A stretch of 64,000 nucleotides of DNA, taken from assembly GCA_963693315.1 (NCBI GenBank), contig OY856188.1, forward strand, positions 252,999,905 to 253,063,904, in the 5' to 3' direction. Position numbers and translations under genes: made by a program. The notes below the pieces were generated by a model. That model did no database searches and was not told the DNA's origin. It was given only the letters and a program-made list of their open reading frames with translations. The DNA comes from Diogma glabrata (taxonomy: Eukaryota; Arthropoda; Insecta; Diptera; Cylindrotomidae). Positions 46,056 through 57,568 of this stretch are shown in pieces; position 1 is the stretch's first letter, and the number at the start of each line of letters is the position of its first letter.

Positions 46056-48212
46056 TCAATCTTCATCTGAACTTGTACATTCAAACTCCTCATCTGGCGC
46101 AACAACTAAACGCAGGTGATCCGAAGGAACAACTCCTTTATATCTTCTTTTACCATCAACAACTGCAGGATCCTCAACTCGATATCTATCGCCAAACAAA
46201 ACATCAGTTATGACATAAGGCCCTCTAAAACGTCGATGCAATTTCCTGCTATCTCCTGTAGCAGGCGGTTCACGGTAGACTACCACCTTGTCACGAACTT
46301 TGTATGTCTTTGGTGTTCTGAATTTTAAATCAAATCTTCTCTTTTGTTGATCTTGATTAGTTTTAATTTTTTTCGATGCTTCTTCTCTCATCTCTTCTCT
46401 GGTTTCCGTATTAAAATCCCTATTTAATGAAGACTCATCCAATAGTTGGATCGTTAGTTTATCCCCAGATATTGGCTTTGGAGAGAATCCAAAAATTAAC
46501 TCATTCGGTGACTTATGAGTGACGGAGTGTGGCAAATTGTTCAATGCCCACTGAATTTTCATTAAATGATCTTCCCATTTCTCATGATGTGAATCGGACA
46601 TGGTTCTTAATGCGTGTAGTAAAGTGCGGTTATAACGCTCCACCTGTCCATTTGCTCTCGGTGTTGCGGTTGCGTTTTTGACATGAGCAATGTGATTATT
46701 TTTACAAAATAGCTCAAACTTAATTGATGTAAACCCAGTTCCGCGATCAGAAATTATTCGACTCGGCATTCCAAAAATATTCGCATATTCCTCAATTGCT
46801 TTCATTACAAATCGCGACGATGTGTCCTTTACTGCCTTGGTCCAAACGTATTTAGTAAATGCGTCGATGAATACTAAAACATAAGAATGATTACGCGAGC
46901 TTTTAATAAATGGGCCCAAATGGTCCATATGCCACGTATGACACGGAGTGGGAATCTTTTCGATTGGGTGTAGGGATATTCTATTTGCATCACGATTTTC
47001 CTTATGGAAGAGACACTCACAACATGTATTAATATACCTTTTTACATATTGTTTCATTCTAGGCCACCAGAAAACTTTACGGAGCGCACATAATGTCTTA
47101 TCAATACCATAATGACCCATGTCATCGTGACATGTTCGCAAAACTCTACTACGTATTCCTGTTGGTACATAAAATAATAACTGATCTTCTAATCTCCTAT
47201 AAAGCCTACCATTTTCAATAACAAAATCATTATGGCTTCCATTATTTAAATTTTGCTTAGTCTCAATTACCTCAGGATCACTATCCTGCAATACACCCAT
47301 CCAATTTACATCGATGCTTTCTATATTAAAAACGTTTAATGTCGCCGGTTGCACTTCTACTGGTAGTTCTACAGGATTGCGACTTAACGCGTCGATATGC
47401 GTCATCTGCTTGCCACTACGATGTCTAATATCGAAGTTATAATCTTGAATTCTAAGCCACCATCTAGCGATTCGGGGAATCATATCTCGTTTCGAAGAGG
47501 CTGTTCTTAGTGAATTACAATCAGTCACTACGGTGAATTTCTTTCCAAAAATGAAACATCTAAAACGGTCTAGTGTCTCTACAACTGCCAGAGATTCTAG
47601 CTCGTAGCTATGGAATTTCTTTTCTAAATCCAACGTTTGACGGCTAAAATAAGCTACTGGATGATATTCATCGTCTCCTTCACGTTGCAATAAAACACCA
47701 GCCAATCCTAACACACTAGCATCCGTATGTATTTCGTGCGTCTTACTAAAATCAAATAGTACTAAAATATCGCGTTGACACAGTTTAGTTTTAAGTTTTA
47801 AAAATGCTTCGTCTTGTTCGCTTGTCCAATTAAATTTTACATCTTTCCTAGTTAACCTAGTCATAGGTTCTACTATTGTCGAAAATCGCGGTATGAATTT
47901 TCTAAAGTATGAAGCGAGACCTACAAACTGTCGTATTTGATGGATATTGGTCGGTGTTGGAAACTTTTCCACACATATGGTTTTGTTTCTTCCTGGTCTA
48001 ATTCCTTCGCAATTTATTTCGTGACCTAAAAATTCCACGTTTTCAGACAAAATCTTACATTTGCTCATTCTCAATGTAAGTCCGTATTCTTTTAATTTAT
48101 TCAAAACTCTATGCAATAAATGGATCCCTACCTCAATTGTTCTACTGGGTAGTATAATATCATCAATATACACGACAATATCATAGTTTAATTCGGTTGC
48201 TATTCGGTTCAT
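46056..48212 (-). CDS. Pol C-terminal part: RT, RNase H, integrase (young Gypsy)
   Basis: 718 open codons. RT active site VVYIDDIILP (Asp 17 and 18), then FLGHEINCEGIRP and FVGLASYFRKFIPRFS. RNase H: HTDASVLGLAG (Asp 164), YELESLAV, VVTDCNSL (Asp 231) and HIDALSR (Asp 274). Integrase: zinc region CHDDMGHYG and INTCCECLFHK (H362, H367, C397, C400); catalytic Asp 430 (WHMDHLG), Asp 489 (ISDRGTGF) and Glu 525 (GQVERYNRT), with 35 residues between the last two. The C-terminus has RRRFDLKF- and FRGPYVITDVL-type modules that bind DNA. All catalytic residues are present. The true start is upstream: the RT finger region is in the next frame, separated by two single-base shifts at 48235-48290. No env frame follows. 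Confidence 0.95.
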   Translation of the reverse strand: MNRIATELNYDIVVYIDDIILPSRTIEVGIHLLHRVLNKLKEYGLTLRMSKCKILSENVEFLGHEINCEGIRPGRNKTICVEKFPTPTNIHQIRQFVGLASYFRKFIPRFSTIVEPMTRLTRKDVKFNWTSEQDEAFLKLKTKLCQRDILVLFDFSKTHEIHTDASVLGLAGVLLQREGDDEYHPVAYFSRQTLDLEKKFHSYELESLAVVETLDRFRCFIFGKKFTVVTDCNSLRTASSKRDMIPRIARWWLRIQDYNFDIRHRSGKQMTHIDALSRNPVELPVEVQPATLNVFNIESIDVNWMGVLQDSDPEVIETKQNLNNGSHNDFVIENGRLYRRLEDQLLFYVPTGIRSRVLRTCHDDMGHYGIDKTLCALRKVFWWPRMKQYVKRYINTCCECLFHKENRDANRISLHPIEKIPTPCHTWHMDHLGPFIKSSRNHSYVLVFIDAFTKYVWTKAVKDTSSRFVMKAIEEYANIFGMPSRIISDRGTGFTSIKFELFCKNNHIAHVKNATATPRANGQVERYNRTLLHALRTMSDSHHEKWEDHLMKIQWALNNLPHSVTHKSPNELIFGFSPKPISGDKLTIQLLDESSLNRDFNTETREEMREEASKKIKTNQDQQKRRFDLKFRTPKTYKVRDKVVVYREPPATGDSRKLHRRFRGPYVITDVLFGDRYRVEDPAVVDGKRRYKGVVPSDHLRLVVAPDEEFECTSSDED

Positions 48213-48237
48213 TAACCGCTGAAATACCGCAGGCGCA

Positions 48238-49476
48238 CTAAGCCAAATGGCATTCTTTCAAACTCATACTGTCCGGGGTTACAAATGATGTTAATTTCTT
48301 TGAGCTTTCCTCAACTGGAACTTGATAGTAACCGGAGGCCAAATCTAGCGTCGTAAAATAATTATTGTTTGCCAGTCGTTGCAAGCAATCGTCCATATTT
48401 GGTAACGGAAACCTATCTTTAACGGTCTTTTTATTAAGACGACGGAAATCTACACATATGCGATCTTCTCCGTTCTTCTTTTTCAGTACTACAATAGGCG
48501 ATGCATAATCTGATTCTGAATGCTTAATAATGCCTAAGTCCAATAATTCGCTAATATGATTTTTAATTTTTTCTCGTTGTTGAAATGAAAGCCTATATGG
48601 TCTATACGAAACAGGTTCACTATCGTTTAAATTTATTTTTAAGCTAGCTTTATCTGTTTTACCGATTTCATCCATTCTTAATGCAAACGTTTCCCGAAAA
48701 TCAGAAATTAGTTGCTTAATTTCGTTTTTAAATTCGTAGCTAATATTTTTATTTACGCACTCATCAATAATTTCGTCATCTATCCTACCATATTTAGGTG
48801 AAACAGATTCGATGGCAAATACTTGATTTTGTTCAACGTTGTTTGAATTCACTTTTACATTTTTATTCTCATTATACGAAAAATCATAAAACCCTAAACT
48901 ATTTTCTAAGTTATCCGTAACTACGTAATCATTAACATTATCATTAAAATAATCATCGGTGAAATTAAAATCCCATGCGGAGTCGAGCGAATCTGCGTTA
49001 TCAATATTTTCGTCCTTGAATTCTTTACAATTGTCAAAACTACATATGTTTTGATCCGAAGACTTTCTTATAAAATTACCATCAATTTCTATATTTACGT
49101 CATCTAAGATATAATTATTATTACTAGATTCCAAATCTACAACCGTTTCAGTGGAATTTATAGAGGATTCATTTAACGTATTTACATTTTCGTCTTTTTT
49201 ATTACTATTGTTTAAATTAATTTGCATTTTAAAATTATCTTTACCATGGTTAAAACAAAATTCTGTACTAACATTATCTATTTTCAAAACTTTCAACAGG
49301 TTATTAGATTTAAAAACTATAATCCCGTTTTGGTCAAGTGCACTTCGACCTATCATTAAACGTTCAGTTTGATCGTGGTCGTTTACAATTAAAACGTTTA
49401 CACGAATCGAAACTTCATCAATTTTTATATTAACATTTATTTTTCCTAGACTGTAAGTGAGTGAACCCCTTACCAA
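48238..49476 (-). CDS. Protease C-terminus, acidic spacer and RT N-terminus (young Gypsy)
   Basis: 412 open codons in a different frame from gag. Residues 1-50 complete the protease (SLTYSLGKINVNIKID, MIGRSALDQNGI). Residues ~85-235 form a long spacer very rich in Asn, Asp, Glu and Ser, with no known domain. Residues 250-400 are RT fingers and palm: YRPYRLSFQQREK, YASPIVVLKKKNGEDRI, VDFRRLNKKT, and the first catalytic Asp in FTTLDLASGYYQV (378). The frame is lost after SFVTPD, next to the F-G-L motif, by one-base shifts. It joins gag by a one-base shift inside the protease near 49465. Confidence 0.9.
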   Translation of the reverse strand: MVRGSLTYSLGKINVNIKIDEVSIRVNVLIVNDHDQTERLMIGRSALDQNGIIVFKSNNLLKVLKIDNVSTEFCFNHGKDNFKMQINLNNSNKKDENVNTLNESSINSTETVVDLESSNNNYILDDVNIEIDGNFIRKSSDQNICSFDNCKEFKDENIDNADSLDSAWDFNFTDDYFNDNVNDYVVTDNLENSLGFYDFSYNENKNVKVNSNNVEQNQVFAIESVSPKYGRIDDEIIDECVNKNISYEFKNEIKQLISDFRETFALRMDEIGKTDKASLKINLNDSEPVSYRPYRLSFQQREKIKNHISELLDLGIIKHSESDYASPIVVLKKKNGEDRICVDFRRLNKKTVKDRFPLPNMDDCLQRLANNNYFTTLDLASGYYQVPVEESSKKLTSFVTPDSMSLKECHLA

Positions 49477-50887
49477 AACCTTTTAAAATTTGACAATAAT
49501 CTTGCCATTCCAATCCCAAACTCAAAGCTAACGATTTTGTCATTGTTACGCAGTCCGAACCTAAATCAATGAAAGCCCTAATATTGGGTTTCCCATTTAT
49601 TTCCACATATTTGAGGTACTCATGTTCCAATAGTTCAACTCTCCGAACTTTATTTTGCTTTTTAGGACATGTGGCTTCGTAGTGTCCTTCTTGACGGCAA
49701 AATGTGCAAGTTAATTTGGACCTTTCATTGCAATCTCGAGCTAAATGTTTGTTAGAGTTACATTTAAAACAACGACGTAAATCGCGTGGAATATTATTTC
49801 TAAAATGATTATAATCATTGTTCCGATATGATTCTTCTCGTTTGCTACTTTTATCAACTACTTGATAATGTTTTAAATCTAGAACATTTTCGTACCGTTT
49901 TAATCTATCAATCAACTGTGACACTGATTGAAAATTCTGAATAGCCAGCGAACATTTTAATTTTTCATCACTGTCGTTGATTCCCGAAATGATATATTTT
50001 ATAATAGTTTCGTCGTCCAAATCTATTTCACTAGCTATTTTTTTAATATTATATGCAAACTCCGAAAAACTTTCTGATGGTTTCTTTTTACGATTCGCCA
50101 ATGTACAATGTACATCGGCCACATCCCGATTTTTTCTGAATTCACTAATGATACCCTCACGAAAGTCAACCCAATCACGTATGCCATGCGCTACTGACTG
50201 ATACCATAGATTAGCTACCCCTTTTAGCTTCCTAACCGCGGCATATAAAATTATTACGTCACTGACACAGTAAACTTTTTGTATTTGGTCAAGTACATTC
50301 ACCCAATGCAGTACGGACACACCATCACGACATGCAGGATCGAAATCTTCGAGCAACTCGGATATATCTCGCGGGGAAAAATTAAAATTTAAAAATTTGT
50401 TACCTGGATTTACATCAAATGGCTGGGCATGTTGTCTTTCATGAAAACTTGGCGGCATTGTTTCTTCAAATTTTCTATATTCACATGACGCTGAGTTGAA
50501 TTTGAGATGCGTGTTGTGCTCATGTTTGTTCAGCGGTGGTGTTAGAGCGTGTTGTTGTGGAGCACACATGTTCGGTGGTATATTTATATTTTGAGGTTGT
50601 GCGCACATGTTCGGTGGATTATATTTAACTTGATGTTCATGTATAACCATGTTTGGCGGTGGATTATAATTTATGCGTTGATTTTGTTGATGTGTACTTA
50701 TTTTCAGCGGTGGAAACGTTGCATGTTGAGGTTGTGTACACATGTTCGTTGTTGGTTGCTGCATACAATAAGCATTCCATGATAACTGTTGATCTCCGAG
50801 GTACTGATATACATCGTTGTTTGTCCTGTTCGATGTTGATTCTATGTTGTACGATGATAATGTTCTCCATGTATCGTTTTCCGACAT
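49430..50887 (-). CDS. Gag and protease N-terminus (young Gypsy)
   Basis: The start is the ATG at 50887 (MSENDTWRTLSSY). The frame is open further to 50962, but that extension runs into the primer-binding site. The N-terminal third has short repeats around PPNMC/PPNMV (four or five copies, Gln/His/Pro/Asn-rich). The capsid-like middle includes CRDGVSVLHWVNVLDQI and VANLWYQSVAHGI. Two zinc knuckles follow: CFKCNSNKHLARDC and CTFCRQEGHYEATC. The protease begins after them with RAFIDLGSDCVTM, a D-L-G-S in place of the usual D-S/T-G. The frame closes in the middle of the protease at 49430. Confidence 0.9.
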   Translation of the reverse strand: MSENDTWRTLSSYNIESTSNRTNNDVYQYLGDQQLSWNAYCMQQPTTNMCTQPQHATFPPLKISTHQQNQRINYNPPPNMVIHEHQVKYNPPNMCAQPQNINIPPNMCAPQQHALTPPLNKHEHNTHLKFNSASCEYRKFEETMPPSFHERQHAQPFDVNPGNKFLNFNFSPRDISELLEDFDPACRDGVSVLHWVNVLDQIQKVYCVSDVIILYAAVRKLKGVANLWYQSVAHGIRDWVDFREGIISEFRKNRDVADVHCTLANRKKKPSESFSEFAYNIKKIASEIDLDDETIIKYIISGINDSDEKLKCSLAIQNFQSVSQLIDRLKRYENVLDLKHYQVVDKSSKREESYRNNDYNHFRNNIPRDLRRCFKCNSNKHLARDCNERSKLTCTFCRQEGHYEATCPKKQNKVRRVELLEHEYLKYVEINGKPNIRAFIDLGSDCVTMTKSLALSLGLEWQDYCQILKGFGKGFTHLQSRKNKC

Positions 50888-50950
50888 TTTTATTTTATAA
50901 AATGTTAACAATTTCAATGTATTGAAATTACACTTCGATGATGTTGGATA

Positions 50951-50970
50951 TTTATATCCCACTTCTGATA
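50951..50970 (-). promoter_or_regulatory. Primer-binding site, young Gypsy
   Basis: On the minus strand TATCAGAAGTGGGATATAAA follows the 5' LTR directly. TCAGAAGTGGGAT fits the complement of the 3' end of a leucine tRNA as I recall it, offset from the terminal CCA. Leucine primers are known in mdg3/micropia-type Gypsy elements, which also agrees with the pol style. The tRNA match needs checking. Confidence 0.6.
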
Positions 50971-51266
50971 TATAAGATATGAATAATATATAACATTTAT
51001 TAACTCAAACTTGTTATTTATTAAGCACAAATACAATTCAATCTATTTAAAATTACATATCTTGTTAATAATTCTCAGCGGCGATGTCGAACGATGATTT
51101 TCAGAACGATGATGAATTGCAAGTTATATATAAAGAACTGTCAAAAACTAATATTTCCCTCGTTGCAATATTCGGCGCTGCCAACCAAATAATAATAATC
51201 GTTGAACTTAAAAATTTAAATTAGTTTTGTTAATAAGTTTTATTAACAGATGGAGTCGTTTACACT
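50971..51266 (-). mobile_element. 5' LTR of the young Gypsy element
   Basis: 296 bp, 294 of 296 identical to 45733-46028. It bounds a 5,534-bp element (45733-51266) on the minus strand. Confidence 0.95.
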
Positions 51267-51349
51267 ATCGATTAAAATAAACAAAGCTTATTAATTTTAA
51301 TTGATAATTTTTCCAAAAATGATTTTGCACGATTTCTACCGCCGATAGA

Positions 51350-51401
51350 AATAAAAAAATCGTTCATAAATCTCCACTGATTTATTGGAGAATTATGAAC
51401 G
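51350..51401. repeat. Short hairpin
   Basis: 'aatcgttcataaatctcca' pairs with 'tggagaattatgaacgatt' around an 8-base loop. It lies in 51267-51655, which is otherwise AT-rich with nothing recognised. Confidence 0.7.
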
Positions 51402-51655
51402 ATTTTTGTAGAAATATGACCGATTTTTTTTATCGTTCGGATTTAACCTCACATCGTGGTATTTTTCATTTTGAAAATTTATGTTTTTTTGTTTGTTTAT
51501 AATTTACGTTGAGTTTGCTTTAAATTAAAACTTTAGGAATATAATTACATTCATAGTAAAAATTTTCATTTCATACTCAATATAACAATTCATATTTTAT
51601 TTTGCAAACTGTCAGTTTTACTGTTCTTGTTGTTGTAAATATCGTCGATAAATTT

Positions 51656-52359
51656 CACTAGTTTACAAGAAAAATCTCCCGAAATAAAACCCAACTTTTC
51701 TTATAGATTTGGACCTCCTGAACACGAATATCATATTCATTTTTTTTGGTTAGCTCTTGTTTTTGAGATATTCGCGAAAAACTAAATTTTTTGGTGATCA
51801 AAAATGTTGTTTCGGTTTTTGGGTCTCATATTTTTATTCCAAATTTTGAGTTTTGACTTTTTTTGTGAAAACTTGAATAACTTGGTGCAAACTGCACCAA
51901 TATTCGTATCTTTTAGCTTAAAAGAAAGAAAATTAAAGCTACTATAGGCTCCAAGAAATTAAAAAAAATTAGTGTTTTTATTTTTTCAAAATTTATGGTG
52001 TTGAAAATGGAAAAATTTAAAAAAAACGTGAATTTTTCGTATTTTTTCAACTTTTTTCGACTGTAACTTCCAGAATCCTTAACGGATTTTTACAAAATAT
52101 AACTCAAAATGTTTGTTGGCATATTTACTATGCACTTGTTTTATTAATATATTTAATTTGTTTGTTTTGTAAAATATGAGATCCAAAAACCGAAACAACA
52201 TTTTTGATCACCGAAAAATTGGTTTTTCGTGAATATCTCAAAAACAAGAGCTAACCAAAAAAAATGAATATGATATTCGTGTTCAGAAGGTCCAAATCCA
52301 TAAGAAAAGTTGGGTTTTATTCAGGGAGACAAAAAAAGTTCAAAATTTGTAAACTAGTG
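51656..52359. mobile_element. CACTA-ended fold-back MITE
   Basis: Terminal inverted repeats of about 185 bp begin CACTAGTTTACAA and end TTGTAAACTAGTG, flanked by TTT on both sides. Arms include 'cttatagatttggacctcct', 'agctcttgtttttgagatat' and 'gttgtttcggtttttgg' and their complements at 52165-52320. CACTA ends plus a 3-bp duplication are the hallmark of CACTA/EnSpm transposons; no transposase is present. Confidence 0.8.
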
Positions 52360-52445
52360 TTTTTTGTTCATGTGGCACATTTTACTTAAAACGACCGAAT
52401 TCGTTCGTTTATATTTTGCATGTGGCATGGCTTTAACTCTCCATT

Positions 52446-52519
52446 AGTCTTTTTCATCTTTTTTTGTAGCCAAAATAGTTCGCGTTCTATTTTGTCTAGA
52501 CAAAAAGATGAAAAAGACT
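52446..52519. repeat. Hairpin
   Basis: 'agtctttttcatcttttttt' (52446-52465) pairs with 'aaaaagatgaaaaagact' (52502-52519) around a ~35-bp loop that contains 'aaaatagttcgcgttctatt', itself partly self-complementary. Confidence 0.7.
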
Positions 52520-52599
52520 ACGTTACCATGATTAATTTTCTAAAGAGAGACTAAAGTGAATATAACAATGGGCGTATCCAGCACGTTGAGATCTCACAT

Positions 52600-53060
52600 T
52601 TGTTCAAATATTTCATAAAATATGCAGATTTGAAAAATAGTCTCAAGGAGATTTTTGTAGAAAATTTAATTCTCTACAACAATGTTGGATTTCATTTTTT
52701 CCCTAAAACGTATATTCTCATGATATTTTGAAAATGAACTTGTAAGTTTTCGTTATTTATAAAAACATAAAAATAAAGATGATGAAAAGGTCCTAATTTT
52801 CTTCTTGTGCTATAGAATTAAATGTATAAAAAATAATCATGACAAAAAAAAATCAAAATTAGTACTTTTTCGTCCAAATATTAATAATTTGTTTTTACGA
52901 GTTTCGAAGAATTTCAAGTTTTATTTCAAAATATCATGAGAAACAATAGGTTTTAGGAAAAATGACATGAGACATTTTTGTAGAGAATTGAATTTCCTAC
53001 CAAAATGACCATACGATATTTTATTAAATCCGCATATTTTATGAGATATTTACGATTTTA
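52600..53060. mobile_element. ~460-bp imperfect fold-back element
   Basis: The left arm ('atttcataaaatatgc', 'gagatttttgtagaaaattt', 'ctcatgatattttgaaa') matches in complement the right arm (52905-53060). Arms are ~140 bp with moderate divergence. Ends are not sharply defined. Confidence 0.7.
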
Positions 53061-53324
53061 TCAAAAAATCAGCTTCGATTTTGCGGCACGTGTTCTTTTG
53101 ATTTTAAAAAAAATGCCCTCGTGGTTTTTTGACCACAAAGAATTATTTTAGGAGGCGTCTCGGACAAGGCTCAATTACGCCCTAGGCAAGAATAACATTT
53201 GACGCCCCTACCCACCTCTCTCCTCTACAGAGTTGTTTTGTTTTAAACACTGTTTAAAACAATGTTCAAACAAATTGTTTTTTTTTTTTTCAAAAAAAAA
53301 TGTTTTAAAAATTAAACAAAAAAC

Positions 53325-53370
53325 AAAAACTACCAAGCCTTAGACCAAGGTCTAAGGCTTGGTAGTTTTT
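53325..53370. repeat. Perfect 22-bp-arm hairpin
   Basis: AAAAACTACCAAGCCTTAGA followed by CC pairs perfectly with its complement across a 2-base loop (AA). A second perfect palindrome, TTGTTTTAAAC-ACT-GTTTAAAACAA, lies at 53236-53260. The loop is too short for a typical miRNA precursor. Confidence 0.9.
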
Positions 53371-54325
53371 TGTTTTTTTGTTTCTTGATTCTTGAACATT
53401 ACAAAAACACTACAAGGACAGTATATATTACTATATAGACCAGATTTATGATACATTGGTTCAATATATCATAAACGAAAAACATACAGAGTTTTAAAAA
53501 TTGTTTTTTTTTTAAATACAGCAATGTTACTTATTTGCTTTCTAATAAAACTGTTGTATAATGTCGTATTTTATTGTTTACACCTTACACACCAGTAAAA
53601 TTTTGAAAAATTTTCAAAAGTAATCACATGTCAAAATATTGGTACAACAGTGCTGGCGGATCTGATTTTCGATTACCGACAAACGTTCGATGGAGAAGCA
53701 CTTGCAATTCGTTAAATTTCTAAATAAAAAAGTGACAAATATGTCTCATTACATTCAATCAAAAGGAACCTTATAACTCTGAAAAAAAATATAGATTCGG
53801 TGCGAGATTTGTAAAATTAGGTTAGATATTTCATCTCATTGACTTGAAATAATATTTTCCATTACATTAATTTTTTAACAAAAAGTGTTGTGTTAAAGAA
53901 TTTACAATATGTGTCACAACAACACCTAGACGATTGACGCCTACGTACCGATTGACGTGTAAATCAGGAAAAAGAATATGGAAAATTTTTTACCAGATAC
54001 TTAAAATAGACTTGATAAAAAAGGCTGACTGAGATCCTTTATCAAATATTAAAACCAGTTGCAAGTGCTTGGTAAGGCACAGTCTTAGCCAATAAGTAAT
54101 TTGGAAACAGTTACGACATGATTCGGATTTATTTGGCCTTGTGGTGTTGCAAACGAAAAAAAATCGTATCGTTATGCGTTTGGTTTTTATAGTATTATAT
54201 TCATTTTTGCGGTACGTTATTTCCTTATGGAACAGAAAAATATTATATTTCCTTATTATAATTTTTTCTGTTGTCTATTGTATACACGTTTCCGTATGTA
54301 CAACAGAACTGATCTATTCACTGGG
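53371..54325. other. AT-rich sequence, no gene seen
   Basis: The 74-codon frame at 54141-54365 is hydrophobic and runs into the next fold-back element, so it is probably spurious. Confidence 0.4.
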
Positions 54326-54631
54326 ATTTATTCTCACCGTCATTGATTTCATTGGTAGTAGTTGACCACAAATAAAATACCAAACTAAAGATCAACAATC
54401 ATTTTCTTTCTATTTATTTTCCTCTAGATATTTCGGTCCTTACTGGGACCCTCATCAGTATTCATAAGGAGTTCTAAGTTCTGTTCAGTGTTATGAATAC
54501 TGATGAGGGTCCCAGTAAGGACCGAAATATCTAGAAGAAAATAAATAAAAAGAAAATAATTGTTGATCTACAGTTTGGTATTTTATTTGTGGTCAACTAC
54601 TACCAATGAAATCAAAGACGGTGTGAATAAA
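54326..54631. mobile_element. 306-bp hairpin MITE, 140-bp arms, 25-bp loop
   Basis: The left arm 54326-54466 and right arm 54492-54631 are near-perfect complements ('atttattctcacc' to 'ggtgtgaataaat' at the ends, 'gatatttcggtccttact' and 'gggaccctcatcagtattca' within). The loop is 'aggagttctaagttctgttc'-like. The high arm identity suggests a recent origin. No coding capacity. Confidence 0.9.
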
Positions 54632-54711
54632 TATTTCCTTATGTTGTAACCTTTTAGTTACGTTGTTCCAAAATTAAATGTAATCTTTAAACTATATTTA
54701 AAAACTATTCG

Positions 54712-54925
54712 GGATTTTTGTGAGCAATTAAACTCAAGTAGCTAAGGAAGTAATTTGAATTTTTTAAATTCAAAGGTATGGTTGTAAATATCACAAAAAA
54801 CTCTATTTCCTTTTTTACCCGTTTCGGTTGGGATTCGAATTCGTTACCTCATCAGTGCTAGAGTTAGTTCAAATCCTTTGGTAGACACGTTATCCACTTC
54901 GCCACCAATGCGATGATATTTTGAA
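54712..54925 (-). repeat. SINE-like repeat with serine/leucine-tRNA-like head
   Basis: On the minus strand TGGCGAAGTGGATA (54891-54904) fits a pol III A box and ATTCGAATCCC (54830-54840) fits a B box. The ~50-bp gap suits a tRNA with a long variable arm (Ser or Leu type). A body of ~110 bp follows to 54712 ('ttgtgagcaattaaactc' in plus orientation). The copy at 28400 keeps the order but not the boxes. Sequence upstream of the head (to ~55080) is also shared with 28.7 kb, so the true element may be longer. Confidence 0.55.
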
Positions 54926-55228
54926 GTTGAAACTTCATCATCACTCTATTTAGTCAAGTTGAATTCTCAACTGTCATTAGCCTCCTATTTTTCGGAAATA
55001 TTTTAACTATTTATTTATTTTATTGGCTTTTTCCATAAAATTTCTAGACAACACTATTGTGTGAATTCATAGGATATGTAATATTTCTATTATAGTCAAA
55101 ATTCAAAGTCACGAGTGTATAGTCATTATTGATTGCTTCCAATCAATGTGAAATCAATGAGCGACACTTGGGCAATTATTTCATATAAGGGCTTAAATAT
55201 TAGACAACATTTTGGGGATTTTTAATAA

Positions 55229-55376
55229 TTCGAGATTTTTGTGAACAATTAAACTCCAAGTAACTAAGAAGGAAGTAATTTGAATTTTTCAATTCAAAGG
55301 TATGGCTGGAAATATATCAGAAAAAAACCCTGTTTTTCTTTTTTACGTGTTTCGGTAGGGATTCGAACTCGAAAAT
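55229..55376 (-). repeat. Second nearby SINE-like copy, truncated
   Basis: 'gatttttgtgaacaatta', 'aggaagtaatttgaatttt', 'caattcaaaggtatggctgg' and 'gtttcggtagggattcgaac' match 54712-54843. This copy keeps the B-box sequence (GAGTTCGAATCCC on the minus strand) but stops just beyond it and lacks the A-box half. Confidence 0.6.
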
Positions 55377-55385
55377 TTACAAAAT

Positions 55386-57494
<2,109 letters not shown>

Positions 57495-57568
57495 GGACGT
57501 AAGCTATTTTGGACTTAATGTGGGTGCATCAAACTCCACATACGTCCAAAATCTTTAGCTTTACGTCC
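57495..57568. repeat. Hairpin with ~30-bp arms
   Basis: 'ggacgtaagctattttggac' and 'ttaatgtgg' pair with 'ccacatacgtccaaaat' and 'agctttacgtcc' around a ~12-bp loop. Small MITE-like structure. Confidence 0.75.

Noticed and set aside
49430..49476. Programmed gag-pol frameshift in the young Gypsy
   Set aside because: The shift falls inside the protease domain at an A/G run rather than between domains, so a mutation or assembly error fits better.
53325..53370. miRNA precursor
   Set aside because: The loop is only two bases and the arms are perfect, unlike natural miRNA hairpins.
54141..54365. Hydrophobic 74-residue frame that could be a membrane protein
   Set aside because: It runs into the hairpin MITE, and AT-rich DNA gives such frames by chance.
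54830..54904. Functional tRNA gene
   Set aside because: A- and B-box-like elements are present, but no acceptor stem or complete cloverleaf can be drawn; the sequence lies in a repeated element.
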